From NCBI RefSeq assembly GCF_900116865.1, contig NZ_FPCD01000021.1:1-53488 (forward strand): DNA of 53,488 nucleotides, given 5' to 3'. Below are positions 34,416-43,198 of the stretch, piece by piece (the stretch's first letter is position 1; every line of letters begins with the position of its first letter). Origin of the DNA: Butyrivibrio sp. M55 (GTDB lineage Bacteria; Bacillota; Clostridia; Lachnospirales; Lachnospiraceae). The notes under the pieces were generated by a model. That model made no database searches. It saw only the letters and a program-made list of their open reading frames with translations, and had not been told where the DNA came from. Position numbers and translations under genes: made by a program.

Positions 34416-35354
34416 TTATGCCGGATTATCATCTTTTGTAATGATATTTCCGAGCATCATCGGATCGTCGGAAGCAAAATCTATCTCGTCGTTAAGATAA
34501 ACCTGATAATTATTCCATGCCTCTTCCAGCATCTTAAGGTCCGCCTTCACCTCGTTCGGCCTTCTCATACAAAGCGCAACCACGAGGGCATTTATGACAC
34601 TTAACGGTGCCACAAGCGAATCAACTATCGATGCCATCTCACTTCTTGCAAGAAGATTGCAGGAAGAATAGAGATTCATGGGTGAATGAACGGAATCCGT
34701 AATGGTTATAACCTTCGCATTCCTGTCATTGGCAAATTCCATGCACTTAAGAGTTCTCATGGAATATCTCGGGAAACTGATACCTATTATCGCATCCCTG
34801 TCGCCTATTCTTATCATCTGCTCAAACATTTCCGAGACACTTGTAGTTTTGATTATAACATTATTACCTCTGATCATGTTGAGATAAAAATGTAAAAAAT
34901 CTGCCAAAGGCTCACAACTTCTTATACCAACTATATAAACCGTCCTCGCCTTTAAGATGATATCAACAGCCGTCTTAAAAGCCGCTACGTCTATATTGTT
35001 AATGGTATTCTCGATATTTGCCATATCGGACTGAAGGATTGTCGAAAGAATCTCACCTTCACTGCTTTTTCCAAACTTTCTTCCGACCTTTTCAACGGAG
35101 CCGAACTTGTCGCTCACCCACACCGAAAGCGCCTTCTGGAAAGCAGGATAGCCGTCATATCCAAGACTCATGGCAAATCTGACAACAGTAGACTCACTCA
35201 TACCCACGATCTTGCCAAGCTCAGCAGCTGTCATAAACACAGCCTGCTCGTAGTGATCGCAGATATAAGTCGCAATCGACTTCTTGCCTTTACTCATCTT
35301 GGAGTAACATTCATTTATTCTTGTTATTACATCTTCATCATTTTCAAATTTCAT
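34416..35354 (-). CDS. MurR/RpiR family transcriptional regulator
   Basis: 312 residues: N-terminal HTH_6 domain (about 1-80, TAAELGKIVGMSESTVVRFA) and a SIS sugar-phosphate isomerase-type domain (about 125-260, VYIVGIRSCEPLADF, ISFPRYSMRT). Such regulators sense phosphosugars, often amino sugars. ATG overlaps the stop of the TetR gene (ATGA). Being upstream of the flavoprotein-cmk genes it is unlikely to be pathway-specific for them; no sugar genes are adjacent. Confidence 0.9.
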   Translation of the reverse strand: MKFENDEDVITRINECYSKMSKGKKSIATYICDHYEQAVFMTAAELGKIVGMSESTVVRFAMSLGYDGYPAFQKALSVWVSDKFGSVEKVGRKFGKSSEGEILSTILQSDMANIENTINNIDVAAFKTAVDIILKARTVYIVGIRSCEPLADFLHFYLNMIRGNNVIIKTTSVSEMFEQMIRIGDRDAIIGISFPRYSMRTLKCMEFANDRNAKVITITDSVHSPMNLYSSCNLLARSEMASIVDSLVAPLSVINALVVALCMRRPNEVKADLKMLEEAWNNYQVYLNDEIDFASDDPMMLGNIITKDDNPA

Positions 35355-35902
35355 AGACTGAATGCCTTATACGCCGATTCAAGCATAGAAACTGAAGTTG
35401 CCTCATCAAGATCGTAGTCACCTGTAACCGCCATGCAGCCTGCTCCGTGAATATAGATCCACATCTTCATAAAAAGCTGCTGTGCGTTGCTAATGCCATC
35501 ATCAGACGCTCTTTTGATCTCTTTTACAACGTTCTCTTTTGAACCGTTTACAAGATCATACATACTCTTCTTCTCGTCACCCTGTTCGGATACAAAAAGA
35601 AGTTTAAATAAATAGGGGAATTTCTGGGCGAACCCAATATAAGCAAGACCGAGGTCCACAAACGGAACCTCATGATTTTTGGAACAATCGTTGTAGTAAT
35701 CTTCATAGTATGCGGCCGCTTTGTCATAGACATCTTTCTTAAGCGCATCCATACTATCATAAATGCGGAAAATAGGCTGTGTTGAACACCCTGCCGCCGC
35801 TGCGAGCTTTCTTGACGTTATCTGCTCGAAACCTTCTCTCTTGGTAATCTTAAATGCTGCATTTACAATCTCTTTTTGCGTAATTGTCGCTTTCCTGGAC
35901 AT
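35351..35902 (-). CDS. TetR/AcrR family transcriptional regulator
   Basis: 183 residues. The N-terminal helix-turn-helix (about 8-52, KEIVNAAFKITKREGFEQIT, SRKLAAAAGCS) is followed by a helical ligand domain with WIYIHGAGCMA near 140-150, a TetR_C feature. The start was set at MSRKATIT with GGGAGGGGA upstream. It is the first gene behind a strong promoter and translationally coupled to rpiR; ligand unknown. Confidence 0.88.
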   Translation of the reverse strand: MSRKATITQKEIVNAAFKITKREGFEQITSRKLAAAAGCSTQPIFRIYDSMDALKKDVYDKAAAYYEDYYNDCSKNHEVPFVDLGLAYIGFAQKFPYLFKLLFVSEQGDEKKSMYDLVNGSKENVVKEIKRASDDGISNAQQLFMKMWIYIHGAGCMAVTGDYDLDEATSVSMLESAYKAFSL

Positions 35903-35956
35903 ACAATCCCCTCCCAACATAATTCTGCATAGATTCATATAAAAGCATGCGTTATC

Positions 35957-35985
35957 ATTTTACAGAATTAACGATAGAGTGTCAA
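35957..35985 (-). promoter_or_regulatory. Promoter of the tetR-rpiR operon
   Basis: Minus strand: consensus -35 TTGACA (35985-35980), 17-bp spacer, -10 TAAAAT (35962-35957), with a leader of about 50 bases before ATG at 35902. Confidence 0.75.
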
Positions 35986-36008
35986 CGAATTTCACTACTG
36001 TCCAAACA

Positions 36009-37112
36009 TTACCTGGTCTTTAAAAAGATTTCCTCATCAGCTGCAACTTTATCCAGAGGATATATCTGCATATACTCATCCATGAGACTCTTTGCACCTG
36101 CAAAATCTCCCTTATACTCATATGCACATATTCTGTTAAACATCAGTGCCTGCTGCACCGCGCTGTCATTAAGTCCTATCGCGGCATCAAAAGTAACGAT
36201 TGCTTCCCCAAAAGCATTTCCCGCCTCTTCTTCATTTCCGGAATCCAGATAAAATCTGCCCTTGTTAATCTGGCACATACCAAGCTGATTACTGATATTT
36301 GCACTCTTTGAATTAGACTTCAAATATTCCTTATAAACACTGATAGCATAGTCATACTGCTGCAATCTCTCATAAGACTGGCCCAAAAGAAGCACTACAG
36401 ACTCTTTCGTATCATGTCCGCCGTTCTCTTTGTTGGCTTTGCTGAGATAATTCTGCGCCTCAGCATCGTTTCCGAGGTAAAAATACATTTCACCCTTTTC
36501 GAAATTGGACATGGTCTTCTCGCCACTGTCAAGCGCATGCTGAAGTATGTTCTTTGCCTTGTCTTCCTTGCCGTTTTCAGCATATGCCTTATAGATCATT
36601 ACTATCATGGAATAATCTTTGTCATTAAGACGGATTGCGCTGGTGAAATCGGCATCTGCGTTTTTCTCCTCACTTTCGCCCGCCTTAAGTTCGCATACTC
36701 CCCTGAGGTAATATGCGGTCGGATCTTTGTCTCGAAGACTCAAAATGGCATCATAGATTCCTTTTGCCCTGTTGAAATCCTCGAGTTTCATATATGCCTC
36801 GGCAAGGTAATAGTTGGTGTCAAAGTCCATGTCATCAACTATTCCGTCGTCCGCAGCAAGAGAAGCCAGAAACTCCTGTGCTGCCTCCTCATCTTTATCA
36901 CTGTATAAGTATGCTATTCCTCTGCCCCTGTGGACAAGGCACGCGTCTTCACCGTCCTCTTCAGCTTTATCAAAACTTGCCAATGCTTTTGCATACTCAT
37001 GACTGTCTATGTAAGCAAAACCGGCATCAATACCATGTCTGCCTGCAAAAGATCCGCATCCGCTCAGAGTAACAGAAATACATATTGCGCCCGCAATAAT
37101 CCTGTACTTCAC
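36009..37112 (-). CDS. TPR-repeat lipoprotein
   Basis: 367 residues. A lipoprotein signal peptide ends in LSGC (C19), so the protein is tethered outside the membrane. The mature part consists of about eight tetratricopeptide repeats from residue 28 on (for example YAKALASFDKAEEDGEDA, YDYAISVYKEYLKSNSK). TPRs mediate protein interaction; partner unknown. The start is GTG at 37112 with AGGGGG six bases upstream. It lies 14 bases after ridA. Confidence 0.85.
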   Translation of the reverse strand: MKYRIIAGAICISVTLSGCGSFAGRHGIDAGFAYIDSHEYAKALASFDKAEEDGEDACLVHRGRGIAYLYSDKDEEAAQEFLASLAADDGIVDDMDFDTNYYLAEAYMKLEDFNRAKGIYDAILSLRDKDPTAYYLRGVCELKAGESEEKNADADFTSAIRLNDKDYSMIVMIYKAYAENGKEDKAKNILQHALDSGEKTMSNFEKGEMYFYLGNDAEAQNYLSKANKENGGHDTKESVVLLLGQSYERLQQYDYAISVYKEYLKSNSKSANISNQLGMCQINKGRFYLDSGNEEEAGNAFGEAIVTFDAAIGLNDSAVQQALMFNRICAYEYKGDFAGAKSLMDEYMQIYPLDKVAADEEIFLKTR

Positions 37113-37126
37113 ATTTAACCCCCTAA

Positions 37127-37516
37127 TTATCCCAAATATGCAATAACCTCTACTTCACAAAGAACATCCTTGGGAAGCTTTTTAACTGCTACACAACTTC
37201 TTGCAGGTTTACCTGTGAAGTATTTCTCATATACACCGTTAAATGCCGCAAAATCACTCATCTCTGCAAGGAAACATGTTGTCTTTATAACATGCTCGTA
37301 GTCTGTTCCGGCTGCCTTCAAAATCTCACCGATATTCTGGCATACTCTCTCTGTCTGATCCTCAATAGTTGTTGTATCGATCTGGCCTGTTACGGGATTG
37401 ATCGGAATCTGTCCCGATGCATAGAGGAATCCTCCTGCCTTTATTGCCTGTGAGTAAGGTCCGATAGCTGCCGGAGCCTTATCTGTAACAATGTATTCAA
37501 TCGTATGTTCTTTCAC
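37127..37516 (-). CDS. ridA: RidA family 2-iminobutanoate/2-iminopropanoate deaminase
   Basis: 129 residues. It hydrolyses reactive enamine/imine intermediates from PLP enzymes. The signature AIGPYSQAIKAGGFLYASGQIP and the C-terminal region with the catalytic Arg (PARSCVAVKKLP) and Glu (EVEVIAYLG) are present. The start was set at GTG 37516, nine bases after AGGAGG; the frame extends upstream with TTG but through the ribosome site. Confidence 0.95.
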   Translation of the reverse strand: MKEHTIEYIVTDKAPAAIGPYSQAIKAGGFLYASGQIPINPVTGQIDTTTIEDQTERVCQNIGEILKAAGTDYEHVIKTTCFLAEMSDFAAFNGVYEKYFTGKPARSCVAVKKLPKDVLCEVEVIAYLG

Positions 37517-37552
37517 TTTATAAATCCTCCTCAAAAAATATAGTTTTTCTAT

Positions 37553-37795
37553 TTACTCGTTCTCGCCTCCAAATACTGCGGTAACGTAGAAACCTCTCGC
37601 GTTCTCCTCAACCTTTGTCACAACTCCCTCTCGCTCAAGCATGCGCTCTCTGAAAGGAAAATTACCCGACATGGCAAGTGACGGATCTATCGTATAATAA
37701 TAATTGCTCGGAAGTACACCCTCCGTGACCGTGACATGATCACCTTCTTTTAACAGCCCCGGCCGTTCCATTTTAAATGACATTTCTCTAGACAT
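37553..37795 (-). CDS. Small uncharacterised protein (80 aa)
   Basis: 80 residues, hydrophilic, mostly beta strand by pattern (DHVTVTEGVLPSNYYYTI, REGVVTKVEENARGFYV), suggesting a small SH3- or OB-like fold. I do not recognise the family. The start was set at MSREMSFKM with AGGAG seven bases before it; the longer frame from 37852 overlaps the SGNH gene. It lies 14 bases after the SGNH gene and 36 bases before ridA. Confidence 0.65.
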   Translation of the reverse strand: MSREMSFKMERPGLLKEGDHVTVTEGVLPSNYYYTIDPSLAMSGNFPFRERMLEREGVVTKVEENARGFYVTAVFGGENE

Positions 37796-37809
37796 TTTAA
37801 CACTCCTGA

Positions 37810-38736
37810 TCAGTCTTTTACAATCGCGTGCTGAAGCAAGTACTGATGCCATCTTTCGTAAGATGAAGCCTTCAAATGTATATCATCTGTAGATAATTCT
37901 TCTAACATGTTTCCGTTTTCGTCATCCACAGCTTCATTCATATCAAGGTAAAAAATATCTACGTTATTTGCCAACTGAGACAGAGCCTCATTTCTCTCAT
38001 TTATTCTCTCGTTGTTAAATATCTTGTCCTTGCTGCTCTTATTCTCGGTAACATGCATGATGCTCTGTATATAAATTGTCGCATCAGGCTGAAGTTCCCT
38101 TATCCTGGCAATAACTTCCGCATACTTAGCAACAAACGTCTCCGTTGTACCGGTCCCAAGCTCGTTAAGACCAAGCATGATATAGATTTTGCCGTAAGGC
38201 TCATCCTTCTCAAGAGCCTCTTCAACAGTCATCTTCTTGCCTTCTTCATCCTTAAGGAAATCATTTTCAAGGACGCTGTAAATGCTCAGAGAAACCTTGG
38301 CATAGAACATTGCCTGCTCATCAAGTCCCTCACAGTACTCCGAAAGCCCTACGGTTCTTGAATCTCCTATAAAAAGAGCATCTGCAAAATAATCGTCCGT
38401 AACTTCCTTAAACGTAATTTCTTCAGGTGAAGAATCATTTCCCGAAACATCGTTTCCTGAGATATCATTGCCCGAAACATCGGCAAGCAGTGCAGCCGCA
38501 TCGCCTATATCATCTTCCTTGGCAGCCATAACGCTTTCTTTATCAAAAATCTGCCAGGGCATAACGCCGTTCGAAATACCTTTTATCATGACAACAAAAA
38601 GAGGCTGTTCCGCAGGATCGTAATCCGCAGAATAATCAGCATAGATTGAGCCCTTCGCAACAAATGTCACAGCGGATATTATTATTGAAAATACCACCAC
38701 GCCCGTCACCAGCGGACAAGTCTTAAAACAATTCAT
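37810..38736 (-). CDS. Membrane-anchored SGNH/GDSL-type O-acyl hydrolase or transferase
   Basis: 308 residues. An N-terminal TM anchor (about 8-28) is followed by a disordered linker with three SGND units (VSGNDISGNDVSGND) and an SGNH domain: GDSRT with the nucleophile Ser, GLNELG with the block-III Gly and Asn, and DDIHLKA with the Asp-x-x-His pair. Next to an MBOAT gene it is probably the extracytoplasmic partner that moves acyl groups onto a cell-wall or surface polysaccharide. The ATG at 38736 was chosen over an upstream GTG at 38745. It starts 14 bases after the MBOAT gene. Confidence 0.8.
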   Translation of the reverse strand: MNCFKTCPLVTGVVVFSIIISAVTFVAKGSIYADYSADYDPAEQPLFVVMIKGISNGVMPWQIFDKESVMAAKEDDIGDAAALLADVSGNDISGNDVSGNDSSPEEITFKEVTDDYFADALFIGDSRTVGLSEYCEGLDEQAMFYAKVSLSIYSVLENDFLKDEEGKKMTVEEALEKDEPYGKIYIMLGLNELGTGTTETFVAKYAEVIARIRELQPDATIYIQSIMHVTENKSSKDKIFNNERINERNEALSQLANNVDIFYLDMNEAVDDENGNMLEELSTDDIHLKASSYERWHQYLLQHAIVKD

Positions 38737-38750
38737 TACATACACTTTCT

Positions 38751-40145
38751 TCAGAATGCAAAATACATAAACGGATTACCTGCCGAATTAGTCAGACTGT
38801 AAACCGAAAACCAAAACAACACAAATAAACATATCATGATCAGAGGATTCTTCCTGTGATTTTCAAAAAACTTAAATACATGTGGAACCAGAAGAACCAA
38901 TCCCACAGCCAAAAGACCTCCGTATATTCCAAGATTTTTTATATAATCATTGTTATTTACCGCGATGCCCGCTCCAAAGAACGGGAAAAGTCTCTTAAAG
39001 TAGTTCAAAAGCATCTCTGCATTGGATATCGCAAATATAACCCATGTAAGCGGTATAAGAACAAGTACGTTAAATCTTCCCACGATTGTCTTTAATACTC
39101 CGGGAAGCTTGAATACCACAAAACGCTCACACATTATTATTACAAAAAGAATAAGTCCCCACAAAATAAAATTGAGGGTTACTCCGTGCCAGAAGCCCGT
39201 AACAAGCCATACAACAAGAAGATTCAATACAATCCTTATTGCACTTACTCTGCTTCCGCCCATCGGGATATAGATATAATCCCTAAACCATGATCCAAGC
39301 GTTGCGTGCCATCTTCTGTAAAACTCGGAAACGCTTGCCGAACTGTACGGATGATCAAAGTTAACGACAAAAGGAAATCCGAGCATAACCGCAATTCCAG
39401 ATGACATAAGTGAATATCCCCAGAAATCATAGAACAGCTGAAGTGAATAAGTCACCGCACCGATCCATGCAAACGGAGTTGAGATACTCTCATATCCAAT
39501 TGTTCCGATTTCCTTCCAGAGCATAGCGTAGTGATCTGCAAGAAGAACTTTCATCGCAAGACCTACTATAAAATATTTAAGTCCGTCCTCGATATTAGCA
39601 AATATCTCTTCTTTGGAGCTCTTTGATGCTCCGGGAATAAGTTCGAGATTATCGCTGTAATCTGAGTAGCGCATGATAGGTCCCGAAACCACCTGCGGAA
39701 ACATGCAAAAATAAGCCGCAACATCCTTAAAGAGCGGCTTAGAATCAATCTTACCGTTATATGAATCCGCCTGAAAAGAAATCATCTTGAAGGTATAGAA
39801 ACTGATTCCGATAGGTATAAGGCTTCCGTCAACAAACTGCCCTAAGAGTTTAAATGTAACGAGCATAGCCGCATCAAAGATCACAATCAAAGCAAGAAGG
39901 ACTTTCTTTTTCTTGCCCTCCACACTTCTGACCGCTCTAGCAAACAGATAGTTGACAACAACCGCTCCCAAAAGAGCCGGAAACATATTCAGGTTTCCGA
40001 CAGAATCGATGCTTCCGACAACATAAAATATCAAGCTGCCCAAAAGCAGGGTCCACGTCCTGAATTTGACGGGAGTCACATAAAACACTATTAAAAACGC
40101 AGGTAAAAACCTAAAAATAAAAGTTATATTCGAAAAACTTATCAT
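38751..40145 (-). CDS. MBOAT family O-acyltransferase (AlgI/DltB-type)
   Basis: 464 residues, about eleven TM helices. It contains YRRWHATLGSWFRDYIYIP with H280 and TGFWHG with the catalytic H320, both family hallmarks. Such proteins carry acyl groups from a cytoplasmic donor across the membrane; the adjacent SGNH protein would complete transfer to a glycan. No dlt genes are nearby, so polysaccharide or peptidoglycan O-acetylation is more likely than D-alanylation. Confidence 0.93.
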   Translation of the reverse strand: MISFSNITFIFRFLPAFLIVFYVTPVKFRTWTLLLGSLIFYVVGSIDSVGNLNMFPALLGAVVVNYLFARAVRSVEGKKKKVLLALIVIFDAAMLVTFKLLGQFVDGSLIPIGISFYTFKMISFQADSYNGKIDSKPLFKDVAAYFCMFPQVVSGPIMRYSDYSDNLELIPGASKSSKEEIFANIEDGLKYFIVGLAMKVLLADHYAMLWKEIGTIGYESISTPFAWIGAVTYSLQLFYDFWGYSLMSSGIAVMLGFPFVVNFDHPYSSASVSEFYRRWHATLGSWFRDYIYIPMGGSRVSAIRIVLNLLVVWLVTGFWHGVTLNFILWGLILFVIIMCERFVVFKLPGVLKTIVGRFNVLVLIPLTWVIFAISNAEMLLNYFKRLFPFFGAGIAVNNNDYIKNLGIYGGLLAVGLVLLVPHVFKFFENHRKNPLIMICLFVLFWFSVYSLTNSAGNPFMYFAF

Positions 40146-40166
40146 TTAACACATTTCCCAAAAATA

Positions 40167-41561
40167 TTAATTGCCGGTGTTATCAGAGTCATCAGCATTA
40201 TCCGTAGTACCTGTCTTACCGGTACCCGCATTGTTGATCTCTGCAAGTTTTGTCTTTGAAGACGTAGCACTCTGCGATTTAGGGAAATTACTGATGATCA
40301 GATCGTACTTCTCCTTCGCCTTATCAATGTCTCCATTATCATAATAAGAGTTTGCAAGGTAATAAATTATATTTACATCATCTTTATTATATTGATAAGC
40401 CTTTGCAAATTTCTCTATAGCAACCGTGTAATCTTTTTTCTTGTAAGCTTCTTTTCCGTCTTCATAGTAAATATTGGCAAGATGGGATCCGACTTTCTGC
40501 ATGAGCGCACTGTAAAGTTCCTTAAACTCTGTAGAAACTTCCTTTTCGTTCTCATCAATATTTACTTTCTCAAGTGCAAGAGCAATACCGTCAATGTTGG
40601 TCGGATCTTCCATATAGATCTTAACCGCCTTCATAAGACATGTGCTCGCAGCATCCTGATTCTTGCCGACTTTCTCATTAAGATCGTCAAGCTGCTTCTT
40701 AAGCTTAGCGATCTGCTGCTCGTACTCTCCGATCTGAGCCGACTTTGAATCAGAAACTTCACTTATGCCGGTGATAGTTCTGTTATTATTTGATGTAATA
40801 TTTTTTATCCTCTGAGGAAGTATCAAAAAGCAAGATACCGCAATTCCAAGTACGATACCAAGGACTATTCCCCAGATCGATCCAGACTTTGTAAGCGCAG
40901 ACTGCTTACGAGGCTGGATTATCATCTCGTTTCCGCTGTTATATCTGATTGTCTCATTACTTCCGGATGATGCGGCATCAGATACAAGTTTGCCACCCTC
41001 TCCGGGAAGAAGCATGTTATCGGCTTCCTTGAGATACCTTCTTGCCATAAGATTTCCGGTATCAAGCTTAAGAACCTTCTGAGCCTCAACCTTAGCTCTG
41101 TCAAAGTTGCCGGCCTTAAGATATAAGAGCGCCAAAAGAAGGTGTGCCTTAATAAATCCGGGATTTAAGGAAAGCACCTTCTTAAGCTGTATTACCGCAA
41201 GATCCAAGCTGTCCTGACGGCAGTAATTATATGCAATATTAAACTTCTTTATAGTCTGATTGATGTCCTCAAGTTTAGCCGGACTGTTTCTGACCATATC
41301 CATATAGTCATCAGCAATATTGTCTTCGGGTCTGAAGTTCTTGCTGATAACCCATTCCGAAAGCGCAGCAACAACTTCGCCCATCTCATAATAAACAAGT
41401 CCCAACAGATTTCTCGCATCGATATTGTTCTTGTTCATCCTAAGGCTCTGCTGCAAAGACTCTATAGCCCCCGTTAAATCTCTGACTCCCGCTTTTTCAA
41501 GACCATCGTTATAAAAAAAGTTTGATAAGCTCTCAAGTTTTTTATATGTAGCGATAGCCAT
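40167..41561 (-). CDS. TPR protein with one TM helix and coiled coil
   Basis: 464 residues. The N-terminal TPR region (about 10-180) includes FIKAHLLLALLYLKAGNFD; then comes a linker, one TM helix (about 229-249), a coiled coil (about 272-300, QIAKLKKQLDDLNEKV) and further TPRs (about 360-435, YTVAIEKFAKAYQYNKDD), ending in a Thr/Asp/Asn-rich tail. With TPRs on both sides of the membrane it may link cytoplasmic and envelope factors; partner unknown. ATG shares one base with the stop of the 54-aa gene upstream (TAATG). Confidence 0.8.
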   Translation of the reverse strand: MAIATYKKLESLSNFFYNDGLEKAGVRDLTGAIESLQQSLRMNKNNIDARNLLGLVYYEMGEVVAALSEWVISKNFRPEDNIADDYMDMVRNSPAKLEDINQTIKKFNIAYNYCRQDSLDLAVIQLKKVLSLNPGFIKAHLLLALLYLKAGNFDRAKVEAQKVLKLDTGNLMARRYLKEADNMLLPGEGGKLVSDAASSGSNETIRYNSGNEMIIQPRKQSALTKSGSIWGIVLGIVLGIAVSCFLILPQRIKNITSNNNRTITGISEVSDSKSAQIGEYEQQIAKLKKQLDDLNEKVGKNQDAASTCLMKAVKIYMEDPTNIDGIALALEKVNIDENEKEVSTEFKELYSALMQKVGSHLANIYYEDGKEAYKKKDYTVAIEKFAKAYQYNKDDVNIIYYLANSYYDNGDIDKAKEKYDLIISNFPKSQSATSSKTKLAEINNAGTGKTGTTDNADDSDNTGN

Positions 41562-41725
41562 TACTTACTCCTTTTTGTACTCTCTGATTCTTGCTTAGCG
41601 TCCTTAAGAAGCTTTATAAGTACATCCGACATATCATCGAGATCCTGATTGTAGATAATGTCCTCTGCATCTTCAATTTCCAGACTGGGTTTGAACTTCT
41701 TAAGTTCCTCTTCAAAATTTATCAT
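41561..41725 (-). CDS. 54-residue acidic protein between folC and the TPR gene
   Basis: A small complete reading frame, ATG at 41725 to TAA at 41561, with AGGAAG upstream. It begins MINFEEELKKFKPSLEIEDA and ends in a charged helix (KLLKDAKQESESTKRSK). Its stop overlaps the start of the TPR gene (TAATG) and it begins 14 bases after folC ends, so it is in the operon. I do not recognise it. The tight coupling on both sides is the main evidence that it is real. Confidence 0.7.
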   Translation of the reverse strand: MINFEEELKKFKPSLEIEDAEDIIYNQDLDDMSDVLIKLLKDAKQESESTKRSK

Positions 41726-41738
41726 TATTCTTCCTCGT

Positions 41739-43118
41739 TTATAGCATCAGTTTAAGTTGTCCAGCAAGGTACAAAGAGCCTGCTGCAAAAACAACATCTT
41801 TTGACTTGCGAACAGTTATGACATCGGTTACCGCATCCCTTACATTGCTGTAATACTTGATGGGAACTCCGATAATATTGTGTTGTTCCTTACTGTCTTC
41901 AAAGGCACTCTTAAGATCCGATACAGAAACAGACCTCTCCGTTCCAAGGACAGTTACGAATATCGCGTCAAACGTTCCGCTTGTAAGCACTCTGTCTATA
42001 ACGTCTTTGTACTGCTTATCCGCGACCATGCCAAACAACAGCATCTTTCTTCCTTCCGAATCAATTGCTGTTGCACATTTAATAAACGCTTCTATTCCGT
42101 CTATATTGTGAGCACCGTCAACATAGACACCCGGCCTTACTTCTTCCATTCTGGCATCCCATTTGGTACTCATAAGGCCTTCTCTGATGTCGAGTTCCGA
42201 TATTTCAGCGCCTTTATCGCGCAAAATTTCTGCCGAAGCAATTGCCAAAGCGGCGTTTTCCGCTTGATATAGAGCTTCTGTAGTAACCTTTAACTCAACA
42301 TAATTATCATATAAGGAATTATATGAAAAAGCAACGTATTTGTTCCCTGCTTCATCCTTCACAGTCTCCACATCCGTAATACTTTTTTCGTCTACGGACA
42401 CAACTCTGGAATCCATCTCAAGGGCTTTGCTTTTGATAACTTCGCTGCATTCTTTTCTCTTGTCAAAAAATACCACAGGCACGCCTTTTTTGATTATGCC
42501 TGCCTTCTCTCCCGCAATCTCGGGAAGTGTATCTCCAAGGTACTGCATATGATCGTAGCCTATCTCGGTAATAACACAAAGAAGTGGTGATTCCACGGAA
42601 TTAGTTGCATCAAGCCTTCCGCCGAGTCCCGTCTCCATTACAAGATAGTCCACAGAATATACATCATATAAAAGCATCGATTCAAAGAATAAGAACTCGA
42701 AGTACGTCGGGAAATACTCACCGTTTTTGTACTCCATGATCCTTTTTAACAATTCGATAAAGACTTCCGAAAAGACACCGTCGGTCACCATTTTGCCGTC
42801 GATGCAAAATCTTTCGTTAATCTTCATAAGATGCGGAGATGTAAACATTCCGACTTTATATCCCGCTTTCATCAGGATATTTGACAGATAGCTGCACACG
42901 GAACCTTTTCCGTTTGTGCCTGCCACATGAATTATTTTCATGTTCTTGTCCGGATTTCCCAAAAAGGCCAGAAAATCCTTTGTATCTTCGATTGTATGTT
43001 TATCGGTAAAACCGGGAACAGTATTCAGAAACTCCTCACACTCTCTGATATCCAACTTTTCATCGTTGTCCGAGCGCCTGATAAACTCCTCCACTTTTTT
43101 CATTAATTCGTTATGCAT
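41739..43118 (-). CDS. folC: Folylpolyglutamate synthase/dihydrofolate synthase
   Basis: 459 residues. Mur-ligase-type fold that adds glutamate to folates and can make dihydrofolate. Landmarks are HVAGTNGKGSVCSYL (P-loop), FTSPHLMKINERF, ETGLGGRLDATN, and VDGAHNIDGIEAF. The start was set at ATG 43118; an in-frame GTG lies six bases upstream and the ribosome site is weak for both. It is followed 14 bases later by the 54-aa gene. Confidence 0.93.
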   Translation of the reverse strand: MHNELMKKVEEFIRRSDNDEKLDIRECEEFLNTVPGFTDKHTIEDTKDFLAFLGNPDKNMKIIHVAGTNGKGSVCSYLSNILMKAGYKVGMFTSPHLMKINERFCIDGKMVTDGVFSEVFIELLKRIMEYKNGEYFPTYFEFLFFESMLLYDVYSVDYLVMETGLGGRLDATNSVESPLLCVITEIGYDHMQYLGDTLPEIAGEKAGIIKKGVPVVFFDKRKECSEVIKSKALEMDSRVVSVDEKSITDVETVKDEAGNKYVAFSYNSLYDNYVELKVTTEALYQAENAALAIASAEILRDKGAEISELDIREGLMSTKWDARMEEVRPGVYVDGAHNIDGIEAFIKCATAIDSEGRKMLLFGMVADKQYKDVIDRVLTSGTFDAIFVTVLGTERSVSVSDLKSAFEDSKEQHNIIGVPIKYYSNVRDAVTDVITVRKSKDVVFAAGSLYLAGQLKLML

Positions 43119-43157
43119 AATCACACCACTAAGCTTTAACTCGATTATCTAAGAATA

Positions 43158-43183
43158 CTACCCGCATCCCCCAATGCGGGTAG
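43158..43183 (-). terminator. Possible terminator after valS
   Basis: Minus strand: CTACCCGCAT pairs perfectly with ATGCGGGTAG around six bases, 16 bases after the valS stop, followed by TATTCTT. The stem is very stable but the T run is poor. Confidence 0.65.
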
Positions 43184-43198
43184 CATCTGTATATTTAA

